64,000 nt of DNA from Sphingobacterium spiritivorum (GCF_016725325.1 NZ_CP068083.1:558001-622000); one strand, 5' to 3'; shown: positions 27,322 to 36,864, numbered from the stretch's first letter. The notes: generated by a model from the sequence alone, not told the origin. Numbers and translations: made by a program.

Positions 27322-27776
27322 ATTGTAACTTTATTTTTCCGGAACATATGCAATGCCTGATCAGGCAATAATCTGGCTGAAGTCAGCTCGATATGTCCGG
27401 CATATTTGGCGGATAATGCACTGTACAACCTGCCGTCATAAGCCACAGCAAATGACTGGTCATTCAGACAGAAGACAGGTAAGTGCCGGTTGCCGACATC
27501 AAAACTGAATTGTCCTGCCATCTGTGCATCCTTTGCATGCAGTATAATGCAATCACAAGGTTTGATATACAATCTGATTGCATAATTATCATTCAGATGC
27601 ACGACCTGACCATCATGGAGCTGCTCACCATATTCACGCTGCAGACGGATCAATCTTCCTTCTGAAGTTTCCCGTTCCAACACCGTCTTTCGTACCTCAT
27701 ACCATTCCATGTATACAAATTCTTCAGCTATACCCTGCGGTATAGCTGTATAGTTATTGTCTGAAATATAAAGCAT
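27318..27776 (-). CDS. Second UreE-like nickel chaperone
   Basis: The 152-aa protein resembles the UreE of the same operon: MEWYEVRKTVLERETSEGR in the N-terminal domain, CDCIILHAKDAQ, and FDVGNRHLPVFCLND around the conserved interface His of UreE proteins. It ends without a His-rich tail. It lies 5 bp after hypB and overlaps the binding-protein gene by 4 bp. UreE hands nickel to UreG; a second copy next to HypB and the importer may receive nickel at entry or serve HypA/HypB. Family likely; division of labour inferred. Confidence 0.82.
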   Translation of the reverse strand: MLYISDNNYTAIPQGIAEEFVYMEWYEVRKTVLERETSEGRLIRLQREYGEQLHDGQVVHLNDNYAIRLYIKPCDCIILHAKDAQMAGQFSFDVGNRHLPVFCLNDQSFAVAYDGRLYSALSAKYAGHIELTSARLLPDQALHMFRKNKVTI

Positions 27777-27781
27777 TCGGA

Positions 27782-28498
27782 CTACTGCTTTATTTTGAAT
27801 GCTTTCTTTTCTTCGACTTTACTGATTAGCCATGCACACCATTCATCCATACCATCTCCGTTGAGACTGCTGATCGTAAGGACTTCCAGCTTTGGATTGA
27901 CTTCCTGTGCATCTTTAGTTACAGCATCAATTGAAAAAGGCACATAGGGCAAAAGATCTGCTTTTGAAACGACCATCAGTTCGCTGGTCAAAAACATCCG
28001 TGCATATTTCTTCGGTTTGTCGTCTCCTTCTGTTGCAGCAAGCAAAGTTACACGATAGTCTTCTCCCAGATCAAAGGCTGCAGGACATACCAGATTCCCT
28101 ACATTCTCTATAAACAGTAGATCCACATTATCCAGATTGATATGGTCTAATGCCTGCAGGATCATCTGCGCTTCTATATGACACATTCCTCCCGTCACAA
28201 TCTGTAAAGCATTTATTCCTACTTCACGCATACGTACAGCATCTCTTTCCGTTTCCGGATCTCCGACCAGTACAGCGATGTTCAGCTGCTTTCCCAGACG
28301 TTTGCCAGTCTCCTGCATTAACGTAGTTTTACCACTACCCGGGGAGGAACAAATATTGATGATACAAATATCTGCCAATCGCTCACGGATAGCTTTGGCC
28401 ACAAAATCATTGGCCTTTAATAGATTTAATGATGTATTTTCGCATTGTACCGATCCTACCGGCATTTGGTTGCTTTTAGGTATTGCTGTATTACTCAT
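27782..28498 (-). CDS. hypB: HypB nickel-incorporation GTPase
   Basis: The 238-aa SIMIBI GTPase has P-loop SSPGSGKTTL (residues ~49-58), the metal-site region GGMCHIEAQM and the HypB-typical FIENVGNLVCPAAFDLGE, followed by VSKADLLPYV. It lacks the N-terminal Cys-rich and His-rich segments of many HypB proteins. Its start overlaps hypA by 8 bp. HypA/HypB insert nickel into NiFe hydrogenase, and in Helicobacter they are also required for urease. No hydrogenase gene is in the window, so urease is the likely client. Confidence 0.93.
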   Translation of the reverse strand: MSNTAIPKSNQMPVGSVQCENTSLNLLKANDFVAKAIRERLADICIINICSSPGSGKTTLMQETGKRLGKQLNIAVLVGDPETERDAVRMREVGINALQIVTGGMCHIEAQMILQALDHINLDNVDLLFIENVGNLVCPAAFDLGEDYRVTLLAATEGDDKPKKYARMFLTSELMVVSKADLLPYVPFSIDAVTKDAQEVNPKLEVLTISSLNGDGMDEWCAWLISKVEEKKAFKIKQ

Positions 28499-28844
28499 GT
28501 TCCTTATTTTTAAATGTAACCTGTGTTATTCTTAACTCTTCTCCCTGAACTACTTTGTCGGATGTGATACCGCAGTTACAGACAAACCGGTGAAAAACGA
28601 CCTCAAAAGACTTTTTACAGTTGTCGCAAAAGGCCAGTATGGGCAGCACCTTTACCTCGAGCTCTGTATCGCGAAACCACGCATCATCTGTAATGTAGGC
28701 TTCAAAAGCATTCTGTATCAAAATAGGCTGAATATTACTTAATAGCCCTGCTTCCAGTCTGATTTTCACAATTTCCTGATAACGATCGGGGTATTCTTCC
28801 CGCAGGGTATCAAATATCTCTTGTACTATTCCGGTTTCGTGCAT
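28491..28844 (-). CDS. hypA: HypA nickel metallochaperone
   Basis: 117 aa from the ATG at 28844, chosen because HypA proteins start with MHE and the N-terminal amine and His2 bind nickel (MHETGIVQEIF). A longer reading from 28967 would run into ureD. The zinc domain has a normal first pair (FCDNCKKSFE), but the second is CNCG, a CxC rather than CxxC. It lies 10 bp after ureD and overlaps hypB by 8 bp. Hands nickel to HypB or the urease complex. Confidence 0.9.
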   Translation of the reverse strand: MHETGIVQEIFDTLREEYPDRYQEIVKIRLEAGLLSNIQPILIQNAFEAYITDDAWFRDTELEVKVLPILAFCDNCKKSFEVVFHRFVCNCGITSDKVVQGEELRITQVTFKNKEHE

Positions 28845-28854
28845 AGTCGTAATG

Positions 28855-29766
28855 TTAAGCAGCCGCTTGTTTTCTACTTTTCTTTCTCTTTGCGGCCGGA
28901 GCTTTAGGCTTCGGAATTTCTGTATCTCCAGCCTCCTGGGTCTCTTGAGCTGGTAATACACTTTCATTCATCAACAATTGCTGCTGATGCAGGGTAAATT
29001 CCCAGCACATTTGCGACAGCATCGTCAGAAAGCTGTACAATAATTCACCATCATGTCCGAGTGCCCGCAGCAAAATGCTGTTATCTGCACAGTATGTAAA
29101 ACCGAAAGTAATATCTTCATATGATCCCGCCAGTATCTCATCAAACTCTTCCTTCATCAGTTTGGCAAACGGACCTGAATAGATAAAAGCGGCCTGATGG
29201 GTATAGTCTTCAAAGAATAATAACTTCCTGACAGGTTGCTCATGTGGCATCAGGCATTGATTGTCTGTGTAGATCAGTTTCCCGTCTCTGTACAGTGTTG
29301 TACGGCTGTGTACTTTCTGAAACTGGAAAGCTTCATTCATATAAATTCTGCCGGCACTGATAATATCTCCCCAAATCAATGTTGCCGTCTCGTGCATATC
29401 AATACGATTGGTTGCACGAAAGATGGCATCTTTGAAAGGAGTAACAGGATGCGGGACGTACTGCAGTATACTGTTTGCTTCCAGTTTGATTATCGTATCC
29501 TGTGTTGCTCCCTTTTTCATGGGATGCAGTTTATTAAAAGACTGCGTAAACAGTTTGAAACGGGCATCTTTCTTTACACGGATATCAATAGCCAAATGAT
29601 CTTCGTCCATAATACCGGGCGAGGCACTCATAATGATCATCTCCAGATGTTCCTGTGCCCGCGGAGCGCCATAATGTGTCAGTTTGTAAGGAGCATTATG
29701 ATAACTTTCCTTCAACACACTATAGGTACCTTCTCTTTCGACATTGATCTTAATACTACTTTCCAT
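28855..29766 (-). CDS. ureD: Urease accessory protein UreD
   Basis: The 303-aa protein has the UreD beta-helix pattern: MIIMSASPGIMDEDHLAIDI, LFTQSFNKLHPM, and LQYVPHPVTPFKDAIF, which is close to the conserved PxPxIPF-like region. The last ~25 residues are a Lys/Ala/Pro-rich basic tail, unusual for UreD. It lies 7 bp after ureG. UreD scaffolds UreF-UreG on apo-urease during nickel and CO2 insertion. Confidence 0.9.
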   Translation of the reverse strand: MESSIKINVEREGTYSVLKESYHNAPYKLTHYGAPRAQEHLEMIIMSASPGIMDEDHLAIDIRVKKDARFKLFTQSFNKLHPMKKGATQDTIIKLEANSILQYVPHPVTPFKDAIFRATNRIDMHETATLIWGDIISAGRIYMNEAFQFQKVHSRTTLYRDGKLIYTDNQCLMPHEQPVRKLLFFEDYTHQAAFIYSGPFAKLMKEEFDEILAGSYEDITFGFTYCADNSILLRALGHDGELLYSFLTMLSQMCWEFTLHQQQLLMNESVLPAQETQEAGDTEIPKPKAPAAKRKKSRKQAAA

Positions 29767-29773
29767 TCCGGGT

Positions 29774-30385
29774 CTAGTTTTCTAACAGTGCATATTTTTT
29801 TATCCAGCTTTTTACATCTTCCAGTCCTTCTAATGTCATCAGATTGGTAAAGATGAACGGTCTTTCTCCGCGCATACGTTTTGCATCACGTTCCATGACA
29901 GACAGATCTGCATGCACATAAGGCGCAAGATCTATTTTATTGATTAGCAGCAGATCCGAACGGGTAATCCCCGGACCACCTTTACGTGGAATCTTTTCTC
30001 CCTCTGCCACATCGATTACGAAGATGGTAATGTCTGCCAGATCAGGGCTAAATGTTGCGGTAAGATTATCTCCTCCACTTTCCACAAATACGATTTCCGT
30101 ATCCGGAAAACGCTGAACCAGCTCTTCTACTGCTTCAATGTTCATAGAAGCATCTTCCCGTATTGCTGTATGCGGACAACCTCCTGTCTCTACACCTGAA
30201 ATACGTTCTGCAGGAAGAGTAGAGTTTTTTTGCAGAAACTGTGCATCTTCACGGGTGTATATATCATTGGTCACTACACAGATGCTGTAATCCGTGGCCA
30301 TCTGTCTGGTCAGTCTTTCTATTAAAGCGGTCTTACCTGAACCTACAGGTCCGGCCACTCCTATTTTCACATATTTTCTATCCAT
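29774..30385 (-). CDS. ureG: Urease accessory GTPase UreG
   Basis: The 203-aa protein has P-loop [17 protein letters not shown], the nickel-binding CPH motif in [32 protein letters not shown] and the G4 region [12 protein letters not shown]. Length is standard. It lies between ureF (11 bp) and ureD (7 bp). It couples GTP hydrolysis to nickel delivery. Confidence 0.97.
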   Translation of the reverse strand: MDRKYVKIGVAGPVGSGKTALIERLTRQMATDYSICVVTNDIYTREDAQFLQKNSTLPAERISGVETGGCPHTAIREDASMNIEAVEELVQRFPDTEIVFVESGGDNLTATFSPDLADITIFVIDVAEGEKIPRKGGPGITRSDLLLINKIDLAPYVHADLSVMERDAKRMRGERPFIFTNLMTLEGLEDVKSWIKKYALLEN

Positions 30386-30396
30386 GTCTGTTATTC

Positions 30397-31083
30397 TTAT
30401 GAAATGTAAATCCTGGTATAAAGTTTCTCATGCTGCATACAGCGTACATCCTGTGCCACGCAACAGTTGCCAAGCATATCAGGATCCATATCTTTTTGTT
30501 TTCCGACGAGCTCCTGTATCAATCCCTGAAGATTAAACATCATTTTCTGTCCGTCCATCTGACTGATAGGCACGAGCTTGGCGCAGTTGGTGACCATACC
30601 ATTGAGAGTATTGTAATAAAATGCACTTAACGCATCGGAATATGCTATTTGCTGGGATTGTGCATACATCGCCAGTGCAATTGCATAATGTCCTCCGGCC
30701 TCTCCTGATTGTATCGCCTCCAGATAAGTCCGGCATCGTTTTACGGACTTAAAACTCTCTACCACCTTTAGAAAACGAATAGCCAGCTTACGGCTTGCCT
30801 CTCTGATTTCAGCAGGAGATTTGAGAGAAGTAACCAGATTATCCAGCTTCAGCAATGCTGTTTTACTAAACTTACCTTCACACAAGGTCCAGGCCTGATG
30901 AAAAAATGCAGCATCATTATAAAACACACTATGTCTCAGCATGGATTCTGCATATTCCTGTGCCGTCACACTGTTGTGTACGATACGTTCGTGTATATAT
31001 GTTTCCAAGCCGTAGGAATGTGTAAAACTCCCGATTGGAAATACAGAATCATTGATCTGCAGCAGGGTCAACAAAGGATTCAT
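30397..31083 (-). CDS. ureF: Urease accessory protein UreF
   Basis: The 228-aa all-helical protein starts with the UreF signature [20 protein letters not shown] and GLETYI, and contains [16 protein letters not shown]. It overlaps ureE by 35 bp, so translation is coupled. UreF gates UreG activity and fidelity in the UreDFG complex. Confidence 0.95.
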   Translation of the reverse strand: MNPLLTLLQINDSVFPIGSFTHSYGLETYIHERIVHNSVTAQEYAESMLRHSVFYNDAAFFHQAWTLCEGKFSKTALLKLDNLVTSLKSPAEIREASRKLAIRFLKVVESFKSVKRCRTYLEAIQSGEAGGHYAIALAMYAQSQQIAYSDALSAFYYNTLNGMVTNCAKLVPISQMDGQKMMFNLQGLIQELVGKQKDMDPDMLGNCCVAQDVRCMQHEKLYTRIYIS

Positions 31084-31579
31084 TTATCTTACTTGCTAAT
31101 GTTATTTTAAATTTTGTTTTCTGCGTCCATTCATGGATACGCAACGTCTGTGTCTGCTGTAATACCCGGTCTTCAATTACAGTATGATAGCCCTGCTTCA
31201 CAAGTAACCGGTATAAAGGGTCCTCATAAGCAATCACTACCTCGGATGAGGAACGGATAGAAACAGGCAAATGCCGGTTTCCTATTTCGAAACAAACATT
31301 TGCCATTTCCAGCATATTTGCCGGATGTATCACTAAACATAAACAAGGCAAAATCCGGATCGCCACACACAAGGACGTGTCCCTGAAGATAACATCACCA
31401 TTCTCCAGGGATTGGGCCGTCTGATTACGAAAGCCAATCTCACGTCCTCCGGTTGTAAACCGACGTAAAATACCTTTGTCCGCTTCATACCATTCCAGTT
31501 CCAGAAAATCTTTTTCAAGTTCTTGAAACGATTCGGATGAACGATAGATATTGCCTGCTATGTTATGTGAACGAATCAT
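31049..31579 (-). CDS. ureE: Urease nickel chaperone UreE
   Basis: The 176-aa protein has the two-domain UreE layout: N-terminal LELEWYEADKGILRRFTTGG, then the metal-binding domain with CLCLVIHPANMLEM and FEIGNRHLPVSI, including the conserved interface His. The C-terminus lacks a His-rich tail. Its ATG overlaps the ureC stop (TAATG at 31577-31581). This canonical position marks it as the primary UreE; a second UreE-like gene lies at 27318-27776. Confidence 0.92.
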   Translation of the reverse strand: MIRSHNIAGNIYRSSESFQELEKDFLELEWYEADKGILRRFTTGGREIGFRNQTAQSLENGDVIFRDTSLCVAIRILPCLCLVIHPANMLEMANVCFEIGNRHLPVSIRSSSEVVIAYEDPLYRLLVKQGYHTVIEDRVLQQTQTLRIHEWTQKTKFKITLASKINESFVDPAADQ

Positions 31580-33435
31580 TAGAACAGGAAGTAGCGTTGT
31601 GCCATTGGAAGTTCACCCATAGGCTCACAGGTCGCTAAAACACCATCTACTGTTACATTATATGTTTCAGGATCCACCACAATATTCGGGGTAGCATCAT
31701 TATGTACCATGTCCTTTTTCATCACTTTACGACATCCTTCTACCGGCAGGCTTTTTCTGGCCAGTTTGAGCGAATCGATCGTTCCGTTTTCAATAGAGAC
31801 TTTAGACACAAAATTGAAACAGATATTGGACACAGCCTTTCCGAAATTACCGAACATCTGACGGTATATAATTGGCTGAGGTGTAGGGATAGATGCATTG
31901 GCATCTCCCATTTTTGCACCCAGAACCATTCCGGCTTTGATAATCATTTCGGGTTTGACTCCAAACAATTCAGGTTTCCAGAGAATGAGATCGGCATATT
32001 TTCCGGGTTCAATAGAACCAACATATTTATCAATACCATGGGCTTTAGCCGGATTGATCGTAAATTTGGAAATGTATCTTTTTACACGGAAGTTGTCATT
32101 ACCTGTACCGCTGTCACGATCCAGCGGACCACGTTGTACTTTCATTTTATGCGCAGTCTGGAAGGTACGGGAGATAACTTCACCTACACGTCCCATAGCC
32201 TGACTGTCTGAACTCATAATGGAAAAGACACCCATGTCCTGTAAAATATCTTCGGCTGCAATGGTCTGCGGACGTATACGGGAATCTGCAAAGGCAAGAT
32301 CTTCTTTCACATTCTTGTCCAGATGGTGGCATACCATCAGCATGTCCAGATGTTCTTCTGCAGTATTGACTGTAAACGGCTTTGTCGGATTGGTGGATGC
32401 AGGAAGAATATTAGGATACATCGCAATCTTGATAATATCAGGAGCATGTCCTCCGCCGGCACCTTCTGTATGGAAGGTGTGAATCACACGACCATCGATA
32501 GCGGCTACTGTGTCTTCAAGGAAACCTGCCTCATTCAGGGTATCGGTATGTATAGCCACCTGTACATCATACTTGTCAGCTACTTTCAGAGCTGCATCAA
32601 TAGTAGAGGGTGTAGCTCCCCAATCTTCGTGTATCTTAACACCTAATGCGCCTGCTTCAATCTGTTCTTCAATAGGTCTGGTTGTAGACACGTTCCCTTT
32701 ACCAAAGAAACCGACATTGATCGGAAGATTTTCGAATGCTTCCAGCATTTTATGGATAAACCATTTTCCGGAAGTAACTGTAGTAGCATTGGTACCATCA
32801 GCAGGTCCGGTTCCTCCTCCGATAAAGGTAGTCACACCGCTATAGAGAGCCGTTTCGATTTGTGTAGGACTGATAAAATGGATGTGGGTATCGATACCTC
32901 CTGCTGTCATGATCATACCAGCACCTCCGTGTACTTCAGTGGACGGACCAATGATCATTCCTTTGGTAACTCCATCCTGTACGTCCGGATTACCGGCTTT
33001 ACCAACACCTACAATCTTACCGTCTTTGATACCGACATCGGCCTTTACAATACCCCAATGATCAATTATAATGACATTGTTGATACAGAAATCCAGAACA
33101 TCTTCGTCCCGTAAGGCGCGTGCAGACTGTCCCATACCATCACGGATAGTTTTACCACCACCAAACTTATTCTCTTCTCCGTATACCGCATAGTCTTTTT
33201 CGATTTCGATCATCAGTTCGGTATCAGCCAGGCGTACTTTATCGCCTGTTGTTGGTCCGAAAAGTGATGCATATTTATGTCGGGGTATATACAGTCCGCC
33301 ATCTTCATCATAACGGATAGATGATTTATCAAGCCCTAATTTTTCGAGACCTAAGGCATTAAGTTTAGTCGTTGCGATACTTGCGGAAGCCAGACCTACG
33401 ATCTTAATCCAGTCTCTTCTATTCCATTCACTCAT
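31579..33435 (-). CDS. ureC: Urease catalytic subunit UreC with Tat-like N-terminal extension
   Basis: The 618-aa protein is ~50 residues longer than usual. All nickel ligands are present: His184, His186, Lys267 (carbamylated), His296, His322 and Asp410. The flap Cys369/His370 is also present. Each is exactly 50 higher than in Klebsiella UreC, so the enzyme body is intact. The normal start region ([16 protein letters not shown]) begins near residue 54. The extension has Arg6-Arg7 in NRRDWIK followed by [12 protein letters not shown], a twin-arginine signal pattern. Neighbours are ureB (19 bp) and ureE (1-bp overlap). Hydrolyses urea to ammonia and carbamate. Location, cytoplasm or periplasm, is uncertain because of the extension. 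Confidence 0.97.
   Translation of the reverse strand: MSEWNRRDWIKIVGLASASIATTKLNALGLEKLGLDKSSIRYDEDGGLYIPRHKYASLFGPTTGDKVRLADTELMIEIEKDYAVYGEENKFGGGKTIRDGMGQSARALRDEDVLDFCINNVIIIDHWGIVKADVGIKDGKIVGVGKAGNPDVQDGVTKGMIIGPSTEVHGGAGMIMTAGGIDTHIHFISPTQIETALYSGVTTFIGGGTGPADGTNATTVTSGKWFIHKMLEAFENLPINVGFFGKGNVSTTRPIEEQIEAGALGVKIHEDWGATPSTIDAALKVADKYDVQVAIHTDTLNEAGFLEDTVAAIDGRVIHTFHTEGAGGGHAPDIIKIAMYPNILPASTNPTKPFTVNTAEEHLDMLMVCHHLDKNVKEDLAFADSRIRPQTIAAEDILQDMGVFSIMSSDSQAMGRVGEVISRTFQTAHKMKVQRGPLDRDSGTGNDNFRVKRYISKFTINPAKAHGIDKYVGSIEPGKYADLILWKPELFGVKPEMIIKAGMVLGAKMGDANASIPTPQPIIYRQMFGNFGKAVSNICFNFVSKVSIENGTIDSLKLARKSLPVEGCRKVMKKDMVHNDATPNIVVDPETYNVTVDGVLATCEPMGELPMAQRYFLF
33300..33435 (-). other. Predicted twin-arginine signal region of UreC
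   Basis: Codons 1-45 of ureC give a short polar start, twin Arg at 6-7 followed by D-W-I-K, a moderately hydrophobic Ala/Ser/Gly stretch (11-23), then Lys/Asn/Ala. This matches the S/T-R-R-x-F-L-K type with N at the first and W at the fifth position. No in-frame ATG lies between it and the conserved urease body at the usual UreC start, so the extension is probably translated. Confidence 0.6.
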
Positions 33436-33454
33436 AATACGTTCTTTTAAAAAG

Positions 33455-33826
33455 TTATTGAGATGATTTAAACTGTTGTTTTTTCATTTTAGAAATTGCG
33501 GCAGATTTAACCTTTTCACTGGTGTACTTTCCATTGGTCAGGCCATTGAAACCGTGTATTTCCTTATCTCCGCCAATTTCTACCAAAATGACTTCTTTCT
33601 TTTCTCCGGGTTCGAACCTTACCGCTGTACTCGCCGGAATATTCAGGCGCATACCAAAGGTTTTTTCGCGATCGAACTCTAAAGCTTTATTCACTTCGAA
33701 AAAATGATAGTGTGATCCGATTTGTATCGGACGATCGCCTGTATTGGCAACCACCACATGTATTGTCTTGTAGCCGGCGTTCGCTTTAATATCTCCGGCT
33801 TTCAAAAAGTATTCTCCAGGTACCAT
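33455..33826 (-). CDS. ureB: Urease beta subunit UreB
   Basis: The 123-aa protein has the UreB core: [13 protein letters not shown], then [38 protein letters not shown] and GFNGLTNG. No signal peptide. It lies between ureA (18 bp) and ureC (19 bp). Separate UreA and UreB subunits are the usual bacterial arrangement. Confidence 0.97.
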   Translation of the reverse strand: MVPGEYFLKAGDIKANAGYKTIHVVVANTGDRPIQIGSHYHFFEVNKALEFDREKTFGMRLNIPASTAVRFEPGEKKEVILVEIGGDKEIHGFNGLTNGKYTSEKVKSAAISKMKKQQFKSSQ

Positions 33827-33844
33827 AAATTTGTTTTTTAAATG

Positions 33845-34147
33845 TTATCGGATAGGATTATGAACGGTCACCAGTTTGGTACCATCCGGAAATGTAACTT
33901 CAATCTGTACATCGTGTATCATCTCCGGAACACCTTCCATCACCTGTTTTCTTTTCAGTAATTTAGTACCCCATTCCATCAGTTCTGCAACACTTTTTCC
34001 ATCCCGTGCTTTCTCCATTAGTTCGGCACTGATGTAAGCAATACTCTCCGGATAATTAAGTTTCACTCCTCGTTTTAATCGCTTTGCTGCTAGTTCTCCT
34101 GCTAGATGCAACATTAACTTTTCTGTTTCTCTTGGTGTTAAATGCAT
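33845..34147 (-). CDS. ureA: Urease gamma subunit UreA
   Basis: The 100-aa protein has [20 protein letters not shown] at its start, [21 protein letters not shown] in the middle, and the C-terminal [18 protein letters not shown]. All are hallmarks of UreA. No signal peptide. First urease structural gene, 46 bp after the porin gene. Confidence 0.97.
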   Translation of the reverse strand: MHLTPRETEKLMLHLAGELAAKRLKRGVKLNYPESIAYISAELMEKARDGKSVAELMEWGTKLLKRKQVMEGVPEMIHDVQIEVTFPDGTKLVTVHNPIR

Positions 34148-34193
34148 GCTGTTTTGAATATTAAAATAAGACCTTCTTTTAGTTGTTGATTAC

Positions 34194-35399
34194 CTAATAA
34201 ACAGGAATGGTAAAGTATCCTCCGACAGTCAATCTGTTGAACTGTGTTTTATCCATAGCCATCCGGTCGGCATATCTCACACTATTGCCCACATATCCTA
34301 CATAGAATCGTAAATCCTGTTTTTTGAAGGGCTTGTGCTGTAACGCGGCGAAATAGGTGTAGTTTGTTCTGAAATTATTACCGACGGTTTCGTCATCCTT
34401 ACTTCCGGCAGTTTCTACAGCACCTTTAAGTGCTACTTCCCATTTATCATCCAGAAACTGATCATAACGTAATACCGCAGATTTGTATACCACATTTTTA
34501 GCCAGCTGACGCTGATCACCTGTCCGGGCATAGAAATCATTGATAGCTCTGGATCCAATAAGTGCATGATCCGCACCCATATGAGAGTATTGCAGATCCA
34601 GATAGATCATCTGTTTATCAGTCTTGTATTTATTGGCAAGTGAAACAGCCTGAGTAGCTCTTCCTTCTGCAAACTGTGCCAGATTATAAGACCATTTGGT
34701 CTGAAAACGCTTATCGGCAAATGAACCTACCCAGGTAAAATACCCGCCTACAGGTGCTTTAGCCCGTTTCAGGTCTCCCATTACAAAACCATTATTGGCC
34801 AGATGGGTATCAAAAGTATTGTTGACTGTATTGTATAATTGTATATGAAAACTGTGGTCCGGATTTACATTATAGGCAAGTTTACCTCCGACCACAAACA
34901 GATTTAATATACGGTCTACATAGTCGGTAAACATAAATTCGTAGATGGGATTGTTTTCAAATTCGTAGGAGCCTACCATAGCACTCTGTTTTCCAAGTGT
35001 CACAGACCAGTCTCTTTTTTTACCGAATTTGTATTCTATGGCTGCAAAATCCAACGCCTGAGAAGAATTGTCCAGACCTAAAGGCGAAAAGGATCTGTTG
35101 AGCCGGAATCTTACTTTATAAGACAGGCGATCATTATAGTCTCCATGCAGCAAAAGACGGACTTCTTCCAGATTAAAGCGGCTCAGGGCCTCTTCTTTTC
35201 CCAGATTATCGGCATCAAAAGCCGTCCGTAGCAGGACATCAAACTTGAAAAGCTGTGCACGATCGGGCTCTGCATTTTGCAAAGAATCGTCTTTACTTAC
35301 CACCTGACCAGAGGGATTTAACAAAGAACTACGATTTTGCTGTGCGCAAACCACATGAATTAACCCGGTAAGAAGAACTGTAAATGTTATACGTTTCAT
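34194..35399 (-). CDS. Outer-membrane porin (porin O/P type), candidate urea channel
   Basis: About 401 aa from the ATG at 35399, which opens directly with a signal peptide (MKRITFTVLLTGLIHVVCAQ); an upstream ATG at 35429 is less likely. The body has alternating amphipathic beta strands (LSYKVRFRLNRSF, WSVTLGKQSAMVGSYEFEN, LRFYVGYVGNSVRYAD) and ends in an aromatic residue (TIPVY), as in phosphate-selective porin O/P-type barrels. It lies 46 bp upstream of ureA on the same strand. Urea entry is inferred from position; anion or general diffusion is also possible. Confidence 0.85.
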   Translation of the reverse strand: MKRITFTVLLTGLIHVVCAQQNRSSLLNPSGQVVSKDDSLQNAEPDRAQLFKFDVLLRTAFDADNLGKEEALSRFNLEEVRLLLHGDYNDRLSYKVRFRLNRSFSPLGLDNSSQALDFAAIEYKFGKKRDWSVTLGKQSAMVGSYEFENNPIYEFMFTDYVDRILNLFVVGGKLAYNVNPDHSFHIQLYNTVNNTFDTHLANNGFVMGDLKRAKAPVGGYFTWVGSFADKRFQTKWSYNLAQFAEGRATQAVSLANKYKTDKQMIYLDLQYSHMGADHALIGSRAINDFYARTGDQRQLAKNVVYKSAVLRYDQFLDDKWEVALKGAVETAGSKDDETVGNNFRTNYTYFAALQHKPFKKQDLRFYVGYVGNSVRYADRMAMDKTQFNRLTVGGYFTIPVY

Positions 35400-35410
35400 A
35401 AATGAAGTGA

Positions 35411-35436
35411 GATACCTTGATTTTAACAAGGATACC
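35411..35436. promoter_or_regulatory. Inverted/direct repeat upstream of the porin-urease genes
   Basis: CCTTG and CAAGG (35415-35431) form a dyad around a 7-nt AT centre. GATACC also occurs twice 20 bp apart (35411 and 35431). The site is 12-37 bp upstream of the porin start and 43 bp after the histidine kinase stop. It could be an operator for the adjacent response regulator or a metal sensor. Inference from position only. Confidence 0.35.
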
Positions 35437-35478
35437 TCTACCGATTTAGAAACTCATAAGAATGAGATTAGAATAGTC

Positions 35479-36864
35479 TTAGAATATTTTATTCCCGGGT
35501 AATACCACACGCACATGTGTCCCTTCTCCTTCTTTGGAATGGAGTATCAGGTCTCCGTCATGAAGATCAATAATATTTTTGGCAAGCAGCAATCCCAATC
35601 CTGTACCATGTATATTCTGTACATTGGATGCTCTGTAAAAGGAATCATACACAAATTTCTGTTCCTGATCCGGGATACCTATTCCCTGATCCTGAATATT
35701 GATGACCACATTGTTTCTGACAGAACTTAAGGATATGCGGACATCGAGATCCTTGCCGTATTTACAGGCATTGGATACAATATTACTAAGCGCAATAAAC
35801 AACAGATTGGCATTGCCATATACTTCCATGAGCGAACTGTCCTCCGGCATAGCTTCAAAATCCAGGTGAATGGACTGATAATCTTCCGCCTGTCTTTCGG
35901 AACTGATCACTTTGAACAACACTTCATCCATACGCACAGTATGGTAATCCTTCTTGCTGTCTTCCAAACCGGATCGTGCTATCATCAGCAGATTGTTAAT
36001 CATACCGATAATACTGTCTGTCTCTGCAATTATATTTTTCAAAGACTTTACCGATTCATCACCCAGACTCTTGTCACGCAAAGTAAGTTCAGCCTCCCCT
36101 TTTATAATAGTAAGCGGTGTCCGAAAAGAATGAGAAGCATTGGCAATAAAACTTTTCTGGGACTTGACAGATAACTCCAGACGACTGATCATATCGTTAA
36201 AGCTATCGACAAGCATGGAGACCTCATCATTGACCTGATTGGGTTTGTCAAGTCTGAGATTTAGGTTAGAAATACTGATTTTATCAATTTCTTTATTAAT
36301 CGTAGCAATAGGTTTAATAATATGCCGGGCAAAGAGATAGGAAATAAGAGCTACAATCACAATGCTGAACAAACCTGCATTTATCAGTGTCCTGTCCAGA
36401 CTGACCTGCTCTCCCAGACCGTAATCATCGCGTCCTGAGGAAACAATAATAAGGTCTTTCTCAGCAGGCGGCCCATGAAAATAGAGTGCAAAATATGCAG
36501 TATCTTTATCCATATACTGCGCCTGTCCGGAGGAAATTACTTCCTTATAAAAATCAGCAGGCACGGGCAGATCAGGCTTGGAATAGATTTGTTTTTCACC
36601 TTTATCTATCCGTATGATGTAATCTTTTCCTTCTGTCAGCTGACGAAGATAAGGGCGCATCACCTCATAGTATAACTCATTTATGTGTTCGGCTTTTTCA
36701 ATGGTATGCTTTCCCACAATTTTGGCATTCTCTTCCAGCCGGTGGAAAAATTTGGTCTGTAAACTATCACGTGTGAAATAAGAAATATAGAGCGCAAACC
36801 CAATAATGAGCGTCCAGCAGATCAGGTTAAAAAGAAGGATTATTTTAGTTCTTAATCTCATCAA
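35479..36864 (-). CDS. Two-component sensor histidine kinase
   Basis: The 461-aa protein has TM1 (~8-30), a periplasmic sensor loop (~31-160), TM2 (~161-180) and HAMP (~180-232). A HisKA domain has phospho-acceptor His245 in NASHSFRTPLT, and HATPase boxes are NIVSNACKYG, IQDQGIGIP and GTGLGLLLAKNI. The H-box has Ser-Phe where Glu-Leu is usual. It overlaps the response regulator gene by 20 bp. The 79-bp distance to the porin gene makes the urease/porin series a plausible target. The signal is unknown. Confidence 0.93.
   Translation of the reverse strand: MMRLRTKIILLFNLICWTLIIGFALYISYFTRDSLQTKFFHRLEENAKIVGKHTIEKAEHINELYYEVMRPYLRQLTEGKDYIIRIDKGEKQIYSKPDLPVPADFYKEVISSGQAQYMDKDTAYFALYFHGPPAEKDLIIVSSGRDDYGLGEQVSLDRTLINAGLFSIVIVALISYLFARHIIKPIATINKEIDKISISNLNLRLDKPNQVNDEVSMLVDSFNDMISRLELSVKSQKSFIANASHSFRTPLTIIKGEAELTLRDKSLGDESVKSLKNIIAETDSIIGMINNLLMIARSGLEDSKKDYHTVRMDEVLFKVISSERQAEDYQSIHLDFEAMPEDSSLMEVYGNANLLFIALSNIVSNACKYGKDLDVRISLSSVRNNVVINIQDQGIGIPDQEQKFVYDSFYRASNVQNIHGTGLGLLLAKNIIDLHDGDLILHSKEGEGTHVRVVLPGNKIF

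Noticed and set aside
27782..28844. NiFe hydrogenase locus
   Set aside because: No hydrogenase subunits or other hyp genes are in the window.
28845..28967. Extended HypA start
   Set aside because: HypA must begin with MHE for nickel binding; the extension lies in ureD sequence.
32510..32845. Plus-strand open frames inside ureC
   Set aside because: Antisense of an intact urease gene; codon-mirror artefact.
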